64,000 nucleotides of DNA from Dactylosporangium sp040605635 (GCF_040605635.1 NZ_JBEXDG010000010.1:124001-188000), one strand, 5' to 3'; counted from the stretch's first letter, positions 47,001 to 55,254 are shown. Numbers and translations are program-made. The notes: a model not told the origin generated them from the letters alone.

Positions 47001-47446
47001 TACGCCGGGCCCTCCCACGCCGCGAGCGCCTCCCGCAGCAGCCCGTCGGCCCGCCCGGGATCGCGCTCGGCGAGGGTGGTGCCCTCCCGCAGCAGCGCCT
47101 CGAAGCGCCACGCGTCGACGGCGGTCGGCGGCAGACGCAGCGCGTACCCGGGCGCGGCCGTGACGAGGACCGTGGCCGGGGTGCGGGGCGCGCGGCCGGG
47201 TTCGAGGGCGCGGCGCAGGTTCGACACGTAGACCTGCAGCGCGGCGAGGGCCTTCGGCGGCGGCACGCCCTGCCAGAGGTCGTCGACGAACCGGTCGGTC
47301 GGCACGACGTGCCCGCCGGCGGCGACGAGCCGGGCGAGGACCGCCCGTTGCCGCGGCCCGCCGAGGTCCGCGGGCCGCCCACCGATCCCGGCGCGCAGCG
47401 GCCCGAGGACCCCGACGACCGGCGTGCCTGACTGTTGTGTGCGCAT
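44084..47446 (-). CDS. Large SARP/AfsR-type transcriptional regulator with AAA domain
   Basis: A 1120-residue regulator. Residues 10-90 are an OmpR-type winged helix (GPRQRAVLARLVAAGGHVVPTDRFVDDLW; VYVSNLRRALEPG), and 95-245 are a bacterial transcriptional activation domain with TPR-like helices. A Gly/Pro linker leads to an AAA ATPase (Walker A GGEAGAGKTTLL; Walker B LLVVLDDVHRADGETLQ) and a long helical C-terminus, with no terminal LuxR helix-turn-helix. Such proteins activate secondary-metabolite or nutrient genes. ATG 47446 is 8 bp after the prs stop, so the two are probably co-transcribed. Confidence 0.92.
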   Translation of the reverse strand: MRTQQSGTPVVGVLGPLRAGIGGRPADLGGPRQRAVLARLVAAGGHVVPTDRFVDDLWQGVPPPKALAALQVYVSNLRRALEPGRAPRTPATVLVTAAPGYALRLPPTAVDAWRFEALLREGTTLAERDPGRADGLLREALAAWEGPAYAEFADEPWAVPEAGRLEALRLACVEAGGRVAVRLGRAALVVPALERHVTAHPLREEAVHLLATALYAAGRQSDALAALREVRARLAGELGVDPGPGLRALEADVLAHAPHLTPAPPGDPGGGAGARAVAPDGPSREETLGTGPSGPLPGTYPSVPAGGTPAAADTPGAFGREVELATLGRVAEEVLRDGLRVVWVGGEAGAGKTTLLRMFAAGLGWRVAWGRCPEVDGAPPAWAWSEVLRGLPGDGEDSRLAPLLAPVSSSGPAVAGAGGQFALAQAVGERLAGSGPLLVVLDDVHRADGETLQVLRHVAVAFAQRPLLLVATHRPGESRPDLDPVRAALAGHRAVDVDLGGLDADAGAALLRHLGVPGDAVGVVVERTGGNPLFLTETARLVSAEGADSAVRAIPSGIGHVLRRRLTRLPAVAQTVLRHAAVLGRDVDIDLLVAADGGGEDAVLDGLEAGVVSGLLEEPAAGRVRFTHALLRDVLYDDMPLLRRRRLHARVLAALEEQLTQQSPPGGHALTAALGHHALAAATPATAGKAAGYAADAARQAAALYAHREAATLFRGALDAGPLPPTQRHDLLCGLTSALANAGDVLAARAARAEAIAAAALAGVPAATALTAYDAPVAWTIRADRAVDTDLVAHLEAALTSAAPAVRCRLLVALVYELEGDDLERCDAASAEALTLAGDDPLLRCHALNARYFAVLNPARRHQLPAVGAELLEVATAAGHVQFQAQAHHVLFQVALERNDLTAAQDHVDRAVRHATAGQLGVALSVMALFAAVRAVLAGDLATAERLYSDLTARIARAGQPNAALVGVAGVFFVHLAAGTTHTLLPMLQPVYERLPDALNDYMVRALLDAGRTEEARALWTPDAVAVREDYYWLAWTGLRGLNAAALRDVPRARGCYRALLPWAGQFVGLASGSLTGPPVDLVLADLADVLGDTAAAAGHRAAGHALAAATGAVPWSAAP

Positions 47447-47454
47447 CAGCGGGC

Positions 47455-48393
47455 TCAGTGGAACAGCGAGCTGACCGACTCGCCGTTGTGGATGCGGCGC
47501 ATCGCCTCGGCCATCGCGGGCGCGATCGACAGCACGCGCAGCTTCGGCACCCACTTCTGTTTCGGGATGGGCACGCTGTTGGTGCAGACGATCTCCAGGA
47601 CGTCGGGCTGGGCGGCGAGCCGGTCCAGGGCGCCGTCGGTGAAGAGGCCGTGCGTGCAGGCGACCCTGATGCTGGCGACGTCGCGCTCGCGGAGCCGGTC
47701 GATGAGCTCGATGACGGTGCTGCCGCGGGCGATCTCGTCGTCCAGGACGATGACGTCCTTGCCCTCGATGTCACCGATGACGGAGCTGATCACCACCCGG
47801 TCGTCGCTGAAGCGCTGCTTGGCGCCGGCGGCGACCGGGACCCCCAGCAGCCGCGCGAACGCGGAGGCCACCTTCGCGTTGCCGAGGTCCGGCGAGACGA
47901 CCACGCTGTTGGTGAGGTCGAGGCCGCGGAAGTGGGTGGCGAGCTCCCGCAGCGCGTGCAGGTGGTCCACGGGCACGCTGAAGAACCCGTGGACCTGCGG
48001 CGAGTGCAGGGTCAGGGTCAGCACCCGCGACGCCCCGGCGGCGCTGAGCAGGTCGGCGACGAGCCGCCCGCCGATGGAGATGCGCGGCTCGTCCTTCTTG
48101 TCGGAGCGGGCGTAGGCGTAGTGCGACATGACGACGGTCGTGCGGGCCGCGGACGCACCCCGGGCCGCGTCGAGCATGAGCAGCAGCTCGACGAGGTGCT
48201 CCTGGACGGGCGGGACGAGCGGCTGGATCAGGAACACGTCCCGCTCACGGCAGTTGGCCTGCAGCTGCACCTCGAGGCAGTCGTTGGCGAAGCGGTCGAC
48301 CCGCACGGGCTGCAACGGCACCTCGAGATGCGTGCAGATCTCCTCCGCCAGCTCGGGATGGGCGCTGCCACTGAACACGGCGATGTCCCGCAC
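47455..48393 (-). CDS. prs: Ribose-phosphate pyrophosphokinase (PRPP synthetase)
   Basis: Makes PRPP from ribose 5-phosphate and ATP, 312 residues. The flexible-loop region is YAYARSDKKDEPRISIGGRLVADLL, the PRPP-binding loop is VIVLDDEIARGSTVIEL, and the substrate-binding LHSPQVHGFFSVPVDHLHAL is conserved. The canonical R-Q-D-K-K is S-D-K-K and some residues differ from housekeeping Prs, so this may be a second, specialised copy. Start GTG 48393 is preceded by GGAGCAGG. Confidence 0.9.
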   Translation of the reverse strand: MRDIAVFSGSAHPELAEEICTHLEVPLQPVRVDRFANDCLEVQLQANCRERDVFLIQPLVPPVQEHLVELLLMLDAARGASAARTTVVMSHYAYARSDKKDEPRISIGGRLVADLLSAAGASRVLTLTLHSPQVHGFFSVPVDHLHALRELATHFRGLDLTNSVVVSPDLGNAKVASAFARLLGVPVAAGAKQRFSDDRVVISSVIGDIEGKDVIVLDDEIARGSTVIELIDRLRERDVASIRVACTHGLFTDGALDRLAAQPDVLEIVCTNSVPIPKQKWVPKLRVLSIAPAMAEAMRRIHNGESVSSLFH

Positions 48394-48456
48394 TGGTCCT
48401 GCTCCTAGCTGTGGTCGGGGCACTCCTCATGCCCTTGATACCACACGGCGCGGAGA

Positions 48457-49698
48457 TCATCCGCCGGCGCCGACGCGAACCTTCCGGCGCTGCTCCCGGC
48501 GGTCCTCGCCTGGGCAGGAACCCAGCGCGACATACCGGTCGGTGAACTCGGCGACCGCGTCACGCACGGCGAGGGGCGCGTCCTGTCTGCGCAACACGTC
48601 ACCCGCGGCGGTGAAGCAGGCGAGGGCCGCGGCGGCGAGCGCCGGGTCGGTGAGGCCTTCGCGGGCGGCGCCGACCCAGTCACGGTGCCGGCGCAGCGGG
48701 GAGCGCAGCGGCTCGGTCGCGGCGGCCGCGGCCTCCGCGCCCTCCGGGTCGTCGAGCAGGGCGGTGACGACCGCGACGGGCACGACCCAGCCGTCGCCGG
48801 GCTGCTGGTCGATCATCCGCAGCTCCAGGTAGCCGCGGGGGCGCACCGGCGGGACGAGGGTGCCGAGGTGGCGCTCGAGGTCGTCGAGGGTGACGGGGCG
48901 GGGTCCGTGGCCGCGCAGCCAGTCGCGCATCGTCAGCCCGGCCGGCACGTGCCAGCGGCCGGGACCGGCGACCATGGCGACCTTCGCGGCCAGGGCGTAG
49001 CGGGACCAGGCGGCGCGGGGGTCGTCGTCGCGGCGCGGCGCGCGGGTGCGGCTGGCGTCGGTGCCGAAGCGCAGCCCCTGCCGGTGCGACACCCAGCGCC
49101 GGCCGGACTTCGAGCGGTGCGGCGAGTTGGCGAACGCGGCCTGGACGACCGGGCCGATCGCGTCGGCGAGCCACCACCGGCGCCGGTAGTGGCTCCAGTC
49201 GTCGGGGTCGTCGCTGCCGGCGTCGAGGCACACCTGGATCGACGCGGAGTTGCACATGACGGTGAGGCCCTTGGACCCGGCCCGCTCGTGGTACTCGGCG
49301 AGCGCGACGTACCGCGGGTGGTCGGTGACGAGCAGCGGCGCCCGGACGTCGTCGAGGCCGGTGCCGTCCAGGACGAGGCCGTTGGCGGCGAGGACGGCGC
49401 GGACGAGGGCGAGGTCGCCGGCGAGTGCGGCGACGCAGCCGGTCATCGACGCGCCGACGGCGGAGGACAGCTCCAGCTGCCCGCCGGGCTCGATCGTGAC
49501 GCCGCTGCCGCCGGGCAGGGGGTTGCCGAGGTGGGCGAGCATGCTCAGGAGGCGCTCGGGCTCGGGCCGGTGCATCGGTTTGCTCAGGTCCCGCACGCAG
49601 TACTCGAGCTCGACGCCGACGCGCCCGACAGGACCGACCCGGAACCCGGCGGCGGCCACATACGCGGCGGCGGTTGCCTCGGTGAGGATGTCGTTCAC
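48457..49698 (-). CDS. egtA: Glutamate-cysteine ligase for ergothioneine (EgtA)
   Basis: A 413-residue ATP-dependent ligase forming gamma-glutamylcysteine, the sulfur donor for actinobacterial ergothioneine. GVELEYCVRDL, TIEPGGQLELSSAVG, MCNSASIQVCLDAG and RGYLELRMIDQQPGDGW are the GCS2-type family blocks. egtB, egtC, egtD and egtE are not adjacent, unlike in mycobacteria. The alternative, a general gamma-glutamylcysteine synthetase, is less likely because glutathione is absent from most actinomycetes. Start ATG 49698. Confidence 0.88.
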   Translation of the reverse strand: MNDILTEATAAAYVAAAGFRVGPVGRVGVELEYCVRDLSKPMHRPEPERLLSMLAHLGNPLPGGSGVTIEPGGQLELSSAVGASMTGCVAALAGDLALVRAVLAANGLVLDGTGLDDVRAPLLVTDHPRYVALAEYHERAGSKGLTVMCNSASIQVCLDAGSDDPDDWSHYRRRWWLADAIGPVVQAAFANSPHRSKSGRRWVSHRQGLRFGTDASRTRAPRRDDDPRAAWSRYALAAKVAMVAGPGRWHVPAGLTMRDWLRGHGPRPVTLDDLERHLGTLVPPVRPRGYLELRMIDQQPGDGWVVPVAVVTALLDDPEGAEAAAAATEPLRSPLRRHRDWVGAAREGLTDPALAAAALACFTAAGDVLRRQDAPLAVRDAVAEFTDRYVALGSCPGEDRREQRRKVRVGAGG

Positions 49699-50165
49699 TG
49701 CGGCCTCCCGTTCAGGGGTGCGTGCTACCCAGGGTGGTGTTGCGGTTGACTTGAGTGACGCGTGCGGCGACGGTTTCGGTTGTCCGGTCCGGCGAGCTGG
49801 CGAGGCTTGCGGACGGCGGGCCGATCCGGCGCGCGGAAACGCTGAAACTGCGGCTGGGGTGATGGTGAACGGCGGGACGTGCGGGTGTGGCGGGTGCGGC
49901 GCGGTGGCCGCCGGGTTGCGGGTCCGGCGGGGTGCATTCCATTAGGCGGTCCGGCGCCCGTTCTGTCCAGCCCGGACGGGCAACACGTGGTGAACCCTGG
50001 CTGTGAACTGGCTGAATGCCGCAATATCTCCCACGGCGCCCCTTCGGCCACGCAGATCTTGCGGTCGATGTCCATTCCGCAGTCGTGGCAAAACAAGATC
50101 GACTGTTATGGTTTCGTCTTGGCTTTCTCAACGCCGATTCGGCGACGTTTGGAGGAAAGTGCGTC
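49699..50165. other. 467-bp divergent intergenic region
   Basis: Between egtA and the MetE-like gene. The right 70 bp is relatively AT-rich, includes a TGTTAT -10-like hexamer near 50104 and ends in a strong GGAGGAAAG ribosome site for the MetE-like gene. The rest is GC-rich. A weak minus-strand frame (49725-50096) opens with a zinc-ribbon-like start. I see no B12 box or recognisable riboswitch. Confidence 0.6.
49725..50096 (-). CDS. Possible short Cys-containing protein (weak)
   Basis: A TTG-started frame of 123 residues opening with FCHDCGMDIDRKICVAEGAPW, which resembles a zinc knuckle, then a CC pair, then a long Arg/Pro-rich tail of low complexity. The first 50 residues could be real and the tail probably not. 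No function can be given. Confidence 0.25.
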   Translation of the reverse strand: MFCHDCGMDIDRKICVAEGAPWEILRHSASSQPGFTTCCPSGLDRTGAGPPNGMHPAGPATRRPPRRTRHTRTSRRSPSPQPQFQRFRAPDRPAVRKPRQLAGPDNRNRRRTRHSSQPQHHPG

Positions 50166-51293
50166 ATGCCAATTCCCACCGAGAACGTCGGCTCCCTGCC
50201 TCGCCCGATGCGCCTGCAGGAAAAGATCGCGCAATATGACGCGGGCGAGATCGGAATCGAGGAGCTGCACGCCGAGCAGGACGCCGCGTGCCGCGATTCG
50301 ATCACCCGGATGGAAGCGACCGGCGCGCCGATCGTGTCCGATGGGGAGCAGCGCGCGTCGAGTTTCGCCACGTATCCGCTCACCGAAACCCTGGCGGGCA
50401 CCGGCCTCGCCGACACCCTCGCCGGCGACGGGCAGTGCTTCGCGATCTTCGACGACGGCCACCAGCGGCAGCTGCCCCGCCTCGTGCGCGGCCCGTTCCG
50501 CTACCGCGCGTATGCCGCTGACTACCTGCGGCGGTCGGTGCTGATGGCGACGAAACCGTTGAAGCAGGCCGTGATCGCCCCGTCGATGCTCTCCCTGCTG
50601 TACCCCCTCGACGCCGCGGTGGACGGCTACTCGCGCGAGGAGTTCCACGACGATCTCGTCGACGAGTGCGAGAAGGACATCCGGCAGTGCTTCGCCGCCG
50701 GCGCCGCCCGCGTCTCGATCGACTTCACCGAGGGCCGGCTCGCCCGCAAGAACGACCCCCGCAACCCGTGGACCGGGCGCGACATGCTGGGCGGCTTCAT
50801 CGACCTCAACAACCGCGTCCTGGACCGCTTCACCGCCGAGGAGCGCTGCGACATCGGCATCCACACGTGCCCCGGCGGGGACCTGGACTCCGCGCACAGC
50901 AGCGACGTGGACTACGCCGAGCTGCTGCCGCACCTGTTCCGCATGCGGGCCGGCTACTTCCTGATCCAGCTGGCCGGCGAGAAGGACAAGGAGCGGGTGT
51001 ATCGGCTGATCGGCGAGCACAGCACCGACTCGCAGGTCTGCTTCATCGGCGTGACCGACCCGCTCGACCCGGTCGTCGAGACGCCCGAGCAGGTCCGCGA
51101 CGCGCTCGTCACGGCGGCCGCGTCGATCCCGCGGGAGCGGCTCGGCGCGACCGACGACTGCGGCTTCTCCCCGTTCAGCACCGACCACAAGCCGAAGCAC
51201 GGCTCGCCCGACGCGGCCCGGGACATCGCCTTCCGGAAGGTCCGGGCCCGGGTCGAGGGTGTGGCGCTCGCGTCGGCGGAGCTGGGCGTCTGA
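50166..51293 (+). CDS. MetE-like cobalamin-independent methyltransferase
   Basis: A 375-residue single-domain TIM-barrel protein related to the C-terminal catalytic domain of MetE. The start NVGSLPRPMRL, the GEQRASSF segment, the zinc-ligand candidates HTCPGG (His-x-Cys) and the late TDDCGFSPF (Cys) are conserved. It lacks the N-terminal half of full MetE, like archaeal-type and actinobacterial homologues whose methyl donor may differ. ATG 50166 is fixed by a GGAGGAAAG site. Substrate unknown. Confidence 0.9.
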   Translation: MPIPTENVGSLPRPMRLQEKIAQYDAGEIGIEELHAEQDAACRDSITRMEATGAPIVSDGEQRASSFATYPLTETLAGTGLADTLAGDGQCFAIFDDGHQRQLPRLVRGPFRYRAYAADYLRRSVLMATKPLKQAVIAPSMLSLLYPLDAAVDGYSREEFHDDLVDECEKDIRQCFAAGAARVSIDFTEGRLARKNDPRNPWTGRDMLGGFIDLNNRVLDRFTAEERCDIGIHTCPGGDLDSAHSSDVDYAELLPHLFRMRAGYFLIQLAGEKDKERVYRLIGEHSTDSQVCFIGVTDPLDPVVETPEQVRDALVTAAASIPRERLGATDDCGFSPFSTDHKPKHGSPDAARDIAFRKVRARVEGVALASAELGV

Positions 51294-51351
51294 CGCTTCC
51301 GAGGTTCCCGCGGGCGGTCGTCGGTGCCCGCGGGAACGCTCGTCCCGCTCC

Positions 51352-51831
51352 TCAGCGTGGACTGGCGAAGTCCTGGGTCCAGTAGGGCACCCCGCGGCCG
51401 TTGTACGCCACCGCGACCCCGATGTTGCGGAACCGGCAGTTCAGGATGTTGGCCCGGTGACCGGGGCTGTTCATCCAGTCGTCCATGACCTCGCCCGCGT
51501 TGCGCTGGCCCCAGGCGATGTTCTCGCCGTACGTCGACCACCGGTAGCCGACGGACGCCACCCTGCTGCCGGGACCGCTCCCCCTGGGCGAGCCGTGCGA
51601 GAAGTAGCCACGGTCCGCCATGTCCCTCGAGTGCAGCCACGCGGCATAGCTCAGCCGCGGGCTCAACGTGACCGGCCCGCAGCCCGCCCGGGCACGTGCA
51701 CTGTTGGTCAAGGAAACGACGCCGCGGATCACGCCGTAGTCGGCCGCGAACGCCGGCACCGCCTGCACGGCAGCGCCCGCGGCGACGGCGCCCGCCACCA
51801 CGGCGACGGCGACACCCTTCCGGATTCCCAT
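51352..51831 (-). CDS. Secreted SCP/CAP-domain protein
   Basis: A 159-residue secreted protein. A signal peptide (residues 1-29, KGVAVAVVAGAVAAGAAVQAVPAFA) is cleaved at AFA-A. The mature part is a CAP/SCP domain (LTNSARARAGCGPVTLSPRLSYAAWLHSRDMADRGYFSHG; GENIAWGQRNAGEVMDDWMNSPGHRANIL) with the two His and Glu metal-site residues. Two Cys probably form a disulfide. Bacterial members are extracellular and of unknown action. ATG 51831 follows GGAGGTGAG. Confidence 0.93.
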   Translation of the reverse strand: MGIRKGVAVAVVAGAVAAGAAVQAVPAFAADYGVIRGVVSLTNSARARAGCGPVTLSPRLSYAAWLHSRDMADRGYFSHGSPRGSGPGSRVASVGYRWSTYGENIAWGQRNAGEVMDDWMNSPGHRANILNCRFRNIGVAVAYNGRGVPYWTQDFASPR

Positions 51832-52182
51832 CTCACCTCCACGAAGTAGGGCAGATGAGCCGAAACTAAAGGACCACCCTGTCGCTGACACCAATCTGAC
51901 AAAACTCGCATTTCCGGGCGATTTTTGCGCTACGACACGCGCTACCGAGCCTCCTTCCGGCCACCGACGTCACCCGTTCGGGGGACCCCGTGTGGGTGTC
52001 CCTCCGCTTCCGCGGTGTGGAAGTTGCCCGCCGGCGGCTCACGCGTCGGCCGTGCCGATGGTCGCGTTGCCGCTCGCCGGTGGCACGCCTCGGCTGCGTG
52101 GAAGTTGCCCGCCGCTTGCGGATCTCCGGGGCCTACGGAGCGGTGCGGAACGCCGCACCGATCCGAGCCGGCGACGCGGCGC
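51832..52182. other. 351-bp non-coding stretch
   Basis: It lies between the SCP gene start and the stop of the small membrane gene. The part near 51840-51930 is less GC-rich and likely holds the SCP promoter. The remainder contains the pair of direct repeats at 52005-52113. No believable gene is seen. Confidence 0.6.
52005..52113. repeat. Pair of 28-bp imperfect direct repeats, 81 bp apart
   Basis: Copies at 52005-52032 and 52086-52113 share the exact 16 bases GTGGAAGTTGCCCGCC and partial identity upstream of it. They are in non-coding sequence. The origin is unknown; they may belong to a dispersed family. Confidence 0.75.
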
Positions 52183-52452
52183 TCATTCACCGACGGCGAC
52201 GCTCGAGGCGCCGGCCGCGTCACGCGCTTCGTCCGGACGGGACCGCAGCAGGGAGCGCAGGGACACGATCGCCCACACGCTCTCCAGCAGCAGGAATCCC
52301 CAGTCGTGACCGATGGCCGCCTCGACCGCGAGGGTGGCGGAGCCGATGAGGTTGAGCCACACGTACCGGCGCGACGTGGACGACCACCTGCCGAGCTGCA
52401 CGAGCACGAAGGGCAGCAGGACGCACAGGGAACCGAGGATCTGGACGAACAT
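52183..52452 (-). CDS. Small membrane protein (CBU_0592-like)
   Basis: An 89-residue protein with three hydrophobic segments (FVQILGSLCVLLPFVLV; YVWLNLIGSATLAVEAAIG; WGFLLLESVWAIVSL). The Y-x-x-L-N-L-I-G-S pattern and W-x-F-x-x-L-E-x-x-W-A-x-x-S match the CBU_0592 family of unknown role. Start ATG 52452 with a GGGAGTG site. A polar tail follows the last helix. Confidence 0.75.
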   Translation of the reverse strand: MFVQILGSLCVLLPFVLVQLGRWSSTSRRYVWLNLIGSATLAVEAAIGHDWGFLLLESVWAIVSLRSLLRSRPDEARDAAGASSVAVGE

Positions 52453-52634
52453 GGCACACTCCCGGGCACCACGTCGTCTTGTCGGGCCGGGTACGACGTG
52501 ACTCGTCCGGGACGACACGGTGCCCGCGCCGCCACGCCTCGATGATGGCACGCGCCGCTGGTCGGCGGCCACACGGACAGGTGAGGTGCGGCGGTTCTCA
52601 CCACCCTGCAACCTCACCCTGGTTCGCTGATCCC

Positions 52635-53861
52635 ATGATCAGCAGGATCGCGTGCGTCGCGGCGCTCGTCGCCGGCCTCGGAGCCGGTCCCGCGGCGGCG
52701 GCCACCCCCGGCAACTGGCCGCAGCACGGTGGGGGCGCCGCCAACGACAACTACCAGTCCGGCGTCGGCAAGCTCGACGTGCGGCGCCAGGTGTGGCAGC
52801 GGCAGGCGGGCGGCGACGACTCCGTCGGCAGTGCGGCGATCGCCGGCGGCAAGCTCACCGTCGCCTACGGCAAGGGCGCGCTGCGCCGCTTCGACGTGCG
52901 CACCGGCGCCGTGTCCGTCGTGGGCACCCTGCACGGCCGCCGCCCGCTGCAGCTCGCCGACGTCGACGGCGCCCTGTACGTCCGCAGCCTCGACGCCGAC
53001 GGCACGCGGAGCCGGCTCGCGTCGTACGACCGTGGCGGCAACCGCAGGTGGGAGGTGACGCTGCCGGACGACGAGGCGATCCTGCCCTTCACCGTCGCCG
53101 GCGGGCACGTGCTGGTCACCAGCGGGCCGAAGTGCCGGGAGCTGTGCACGGGCCATCATCTGCGCGCGTACCGCGTCCGCAACGGCACCCTCGCCTGGAC
53201 CGGCGCGGTGGAGGGCGACGCGGGCGGCGCACCGGCCGTGCAGGGCGACACCGTCGTGCAGGGCGCCTACGGGCCGGTCCGCGGGACCGGTGACGGCAGC
53301 GGCGGGGCGAGCCTGCTGTTCGCGTTCGACGTCAGGACGGGCATCCGCCTGTGGACCCGGGCCCGGCCGGGCTTCTCGCTCGTCGGGCACCGCGGGTCGC
53401 TGCTGGCCGCGGGCGCCGGCGACGACGCGCTGTGCTCGCTGCACCCGGGGACGGGCGCGGTCCGCTGGTGCCGGGGTGCCCAGGCCGCCGACGAGTGGGT
53501 CGACGGCCTGTCCGCCGGCGGCGGCGCGCTGTTCGGCTACGGGCTCACCGGCACCGTCCGCCGCTACGACCCGGAGTCCGGCGCCGCCGCCTGGTCCACT
53601 CCCCTGGCGCTGCCGGGCTACGAATACAACGCGTCGCACGCGGCGCTCGTCAGCGGCGGCGGGCACGTGTACGCGGCGGTGCGGCACGGCAACTTCACCC
53701 CGGAGTCGGAGTTCACCGAGCTCGTCGTGCTGCGCGCCGCCGACGGGCACGTCGTGCGGCGGCTCCGGCTCGCCGCGTACGACGACACGTCCGCCGAGCT
53801 CATGCTCGCCGCCGGCCGGCTCGTGCTCGTCGGCGACCGCACGATCCGCGCGTTCGGCTGA
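52635..53861 (+). CDS. Secreted PQQ-like beta-propeller protein
   Basis: A 408-residue exported protein. The signal peptide (residues 1-23, ISRIACVAALVAGLGAGPAAAA) is followed by NWPQHGGGAANDNYQ, typical of PQQ/BamB-like propellers. Repeated blade motifs (FDVRTGAVSVV; YRVRNGTLAWTG; FDVRTGIRLWTR; HPGTGAVRWCR; YDPESGAAAWST) give at least five recognisable repeats. Pyrroloquinoline binding is not shown; the domain more likely binds protein. The C-terminal stop lies in a tandem repeat shared with the next gene. Confidence 0.88.
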   Translation: MISRIACVAALVAGLGAGPAAAATPGNWPQHGGGAANDNYQSGVGKLDVRRQVWQRQAGGDDSVGSAAIAGGKLTVAYGKGALRRFDVRTGAVSVVGTLHGRRPLQLADVDGALYVRSLDADGTRSRLASYDRGGNRRWEVTLPDDEAILPFTVAGGHVLVTSGPKCRELCTGHHLRAYRVRNGTLAWTGAVEGDAGGAPAVQGDTVVQGAYGPVRGTGDGSGGASLLFAFDVRTGIRLWTRARPGFSLVGHRGSLLAAGAGDDALCSLHPGTGAVRWCRGAQAADEWVDGLSAGGGALFGYGLTGTVRRYDPESGAAAWSTPLALPGYEYNASHAALVSGGGHVYAAVRHGNFTPESEFTELVVLRAADGHVVRRLRLAAYDDTSAELMLAAGRLVLVGDRTIRAFG

Positions 53862-53950
53862 CGTCCACGAGCGACGACCGGGAAAGAACCGACGTCCACG
53901 AAAGACGACCAGGGAGAACCGACGTCTACGAGCGACGACCGGGGAAGAAC
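53860..53950. repeat. Three tandem 30/31-bp repeats over both convergent stops
   Basis: Units begin at 53860, 53891 and 53921 (GACGTCCACG, GACGTCCACG, GACGTCTACG). The first unit contains the TGA of the propeller gene, and the third encodes the C-terminus and stop of the convergent FAD gene. This looks like duplication of that gene's 3' end. Confidence 0.88.
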
Positions 53951-55254
53951 ACGCGGCGCAGGATCGCGGGCGCGAAGAGGGTCTCCGGCGGCGCGGTCAG
54001 GTTGACGGTGCGGTGGAACGCGACCGCGACCTCCGGCGACGTCTCCGCCGCGTGCAGCAGTTTCGCGATGTACCAGTTGAAGAACTTCACCTTCGCGGTC
54101 CGCTTCCCGGGCACCGAGGGGAACGTGAGGTCGCCGCCGACCGCCATGTCCCACGGCGTGTCGATCACCGTCGCGGCCTTCGCGTAGAACCGCCGCGGCA
54201 GCCCGGCGAGCCCGCCTTCCAGCGCCGCCCGCAGCTCGACGGCCTCGAGGGCGGCGACGGTCATGCCCTGCCCGTAGATCGGGTTGAAGGCGCAGATGGC
54301 GTCGCCGAACGCGAGGAACCCCTCCGGATGGCCGGGGATCCGCTCGTACCGCCGGCGCACGCTCGCCGGGATCCGGAACTGCCGTGCGGGGCCGAGCGGG
54401 CGGGACCGGTGCACCACCTCGGCGAGGTCGTCGATCGGCAGGCGGGTCGCGTAGGCGGCGAAGCCGGCCTCGTCGGTGGGCGGGGGGTCGTCGCCGAACC
54501 CGGCGAGGGTGAGGATCCACCGGTCGCCCTCCATCGGCAGCAGCGCCGCGCCGAACGGGTACTCCGGTGTCACGCCGGTGAGCACGCCGAGCATGCCGCC
54601 GGCGAGGGGGCCGCGCTCGTACTCGCGGGTGGCGTACACGACACCGGCCATGACGCTGTCCTGCTCCGGTGGGGTGTAGCCGAGCTCGGTCAGCCAGGTG
54701 GTGCCCCGGTTGCCGCGGCCGGTGGCGTCGACGACGAGGTCCGCGCGCAGGTCCTGGGTGGCACCACCGGGTCCGGCGCCCATCACGACGACACGGACCC
54801 CCGTGACGGTGCCGGCGGCGGGTGCGTGCAGCAGGCCGGTCGCTTCGAGGCCGCCGCGGATCTCGACGCCCGCGAGTTTGCCGGCGCGGGCGCGCAGGTA
54901 GTCCTCCAGCGCGGGGCGGCTGACGGCGAGGACGATCAGGTCGGAGGCGGCGCGGGCCATCGGCCGCGGGCCGTTGTGCCAGGCGAAGCCGTTGTGGATG
55001 TCGACGGTGAGCGCGCCGGCGGCGACGAGCTCGTCGGTGAGGCCCGGGAACAGGTCCTCGAGGACCTCACGGCCCTTGGCGAACAGCATGTGGGCGTGGC
55101 GGCCCTGCGGCACGCCCTTGCGGACGCCGGTGCCGGCGAGGTCGTCACGGTCGAGGACGGTCACGGTGTCGAAGGTGTCGCTCAACGCGCGGGCGGCGAG
55201 GAGCCCGGCGATGCTGGCGCCGAGGACCACCGCGTGCGTGGATTCACTGGTCAT
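53926..55254 (-). CDS. FAD-dependent oxidoreductase
   Basis: A 442-residue flavoprotein of the PHBH/geranylgeranyl-reductase-like group. FAD binding: VVLGASIAGLLAARAL at residues 9-24, LVVDATGRGNRGTTWL near 190, and GDAICAFNPIYGQGMTVAALEA near 320. The substrate domain is not recognisable. Similar proteins occur in natural-product clusters as epoxidases or hydroxylases. ATG 55254 is chosen at the FAD motif. It is downstream of, and antiparallel to, a ribokinase-like gene; no other pathway genes are adjacent. Confidence 0.87.
   Translation of the reverse strand: MTSESTHAVVLGASIAGLLAARALSDTFDTVTVLDRDDLAGTGVRKGVPQGRHAHMLFAKGREVLEDLFPGLTDELVAAGALTVDIHNGFAWHNGPRPMARAASDLIVLAVSRPALEDYLRARAGKLAGVEIRGGLEATGLLHAPAAGTVTGVRVVVMGAGPGGATQDLRADLVVDATGRGNRGTTWLTELGYTPPEQDSVMAGVVYATREYERGPLAGGMLGVLTGVTPEYPFGAALLPMEGDRWILTLAGFGDDPPPTDEAGFAAYATRLPIDDLAEVVHRSRPLGPARQFRIPASVRRRYERIPGHPEGFLAFGDAICAFNPIYGQGMTVAALEAVELRAALEGGLAGLPRRFYAKAATVIDTPWDMAVGGDLTFPSVPGKRTAKVKFFNWYIAKLLHAAETSPEVAVAFHRTVNLTAPPETLFAPAILRRVFFPGRRS

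Noticed and set aside
44132..47431. Long plus-strand frames opposite the SARP-type gene
   Set aside because: Ser/Arg/Pro-rich antisense frames with no recognisable domain.
49699..50165. B12 or SAM riboswitch ahead of the MetE-like gene
   Set aside because: No B12 box or recognisable conserved core is visible.
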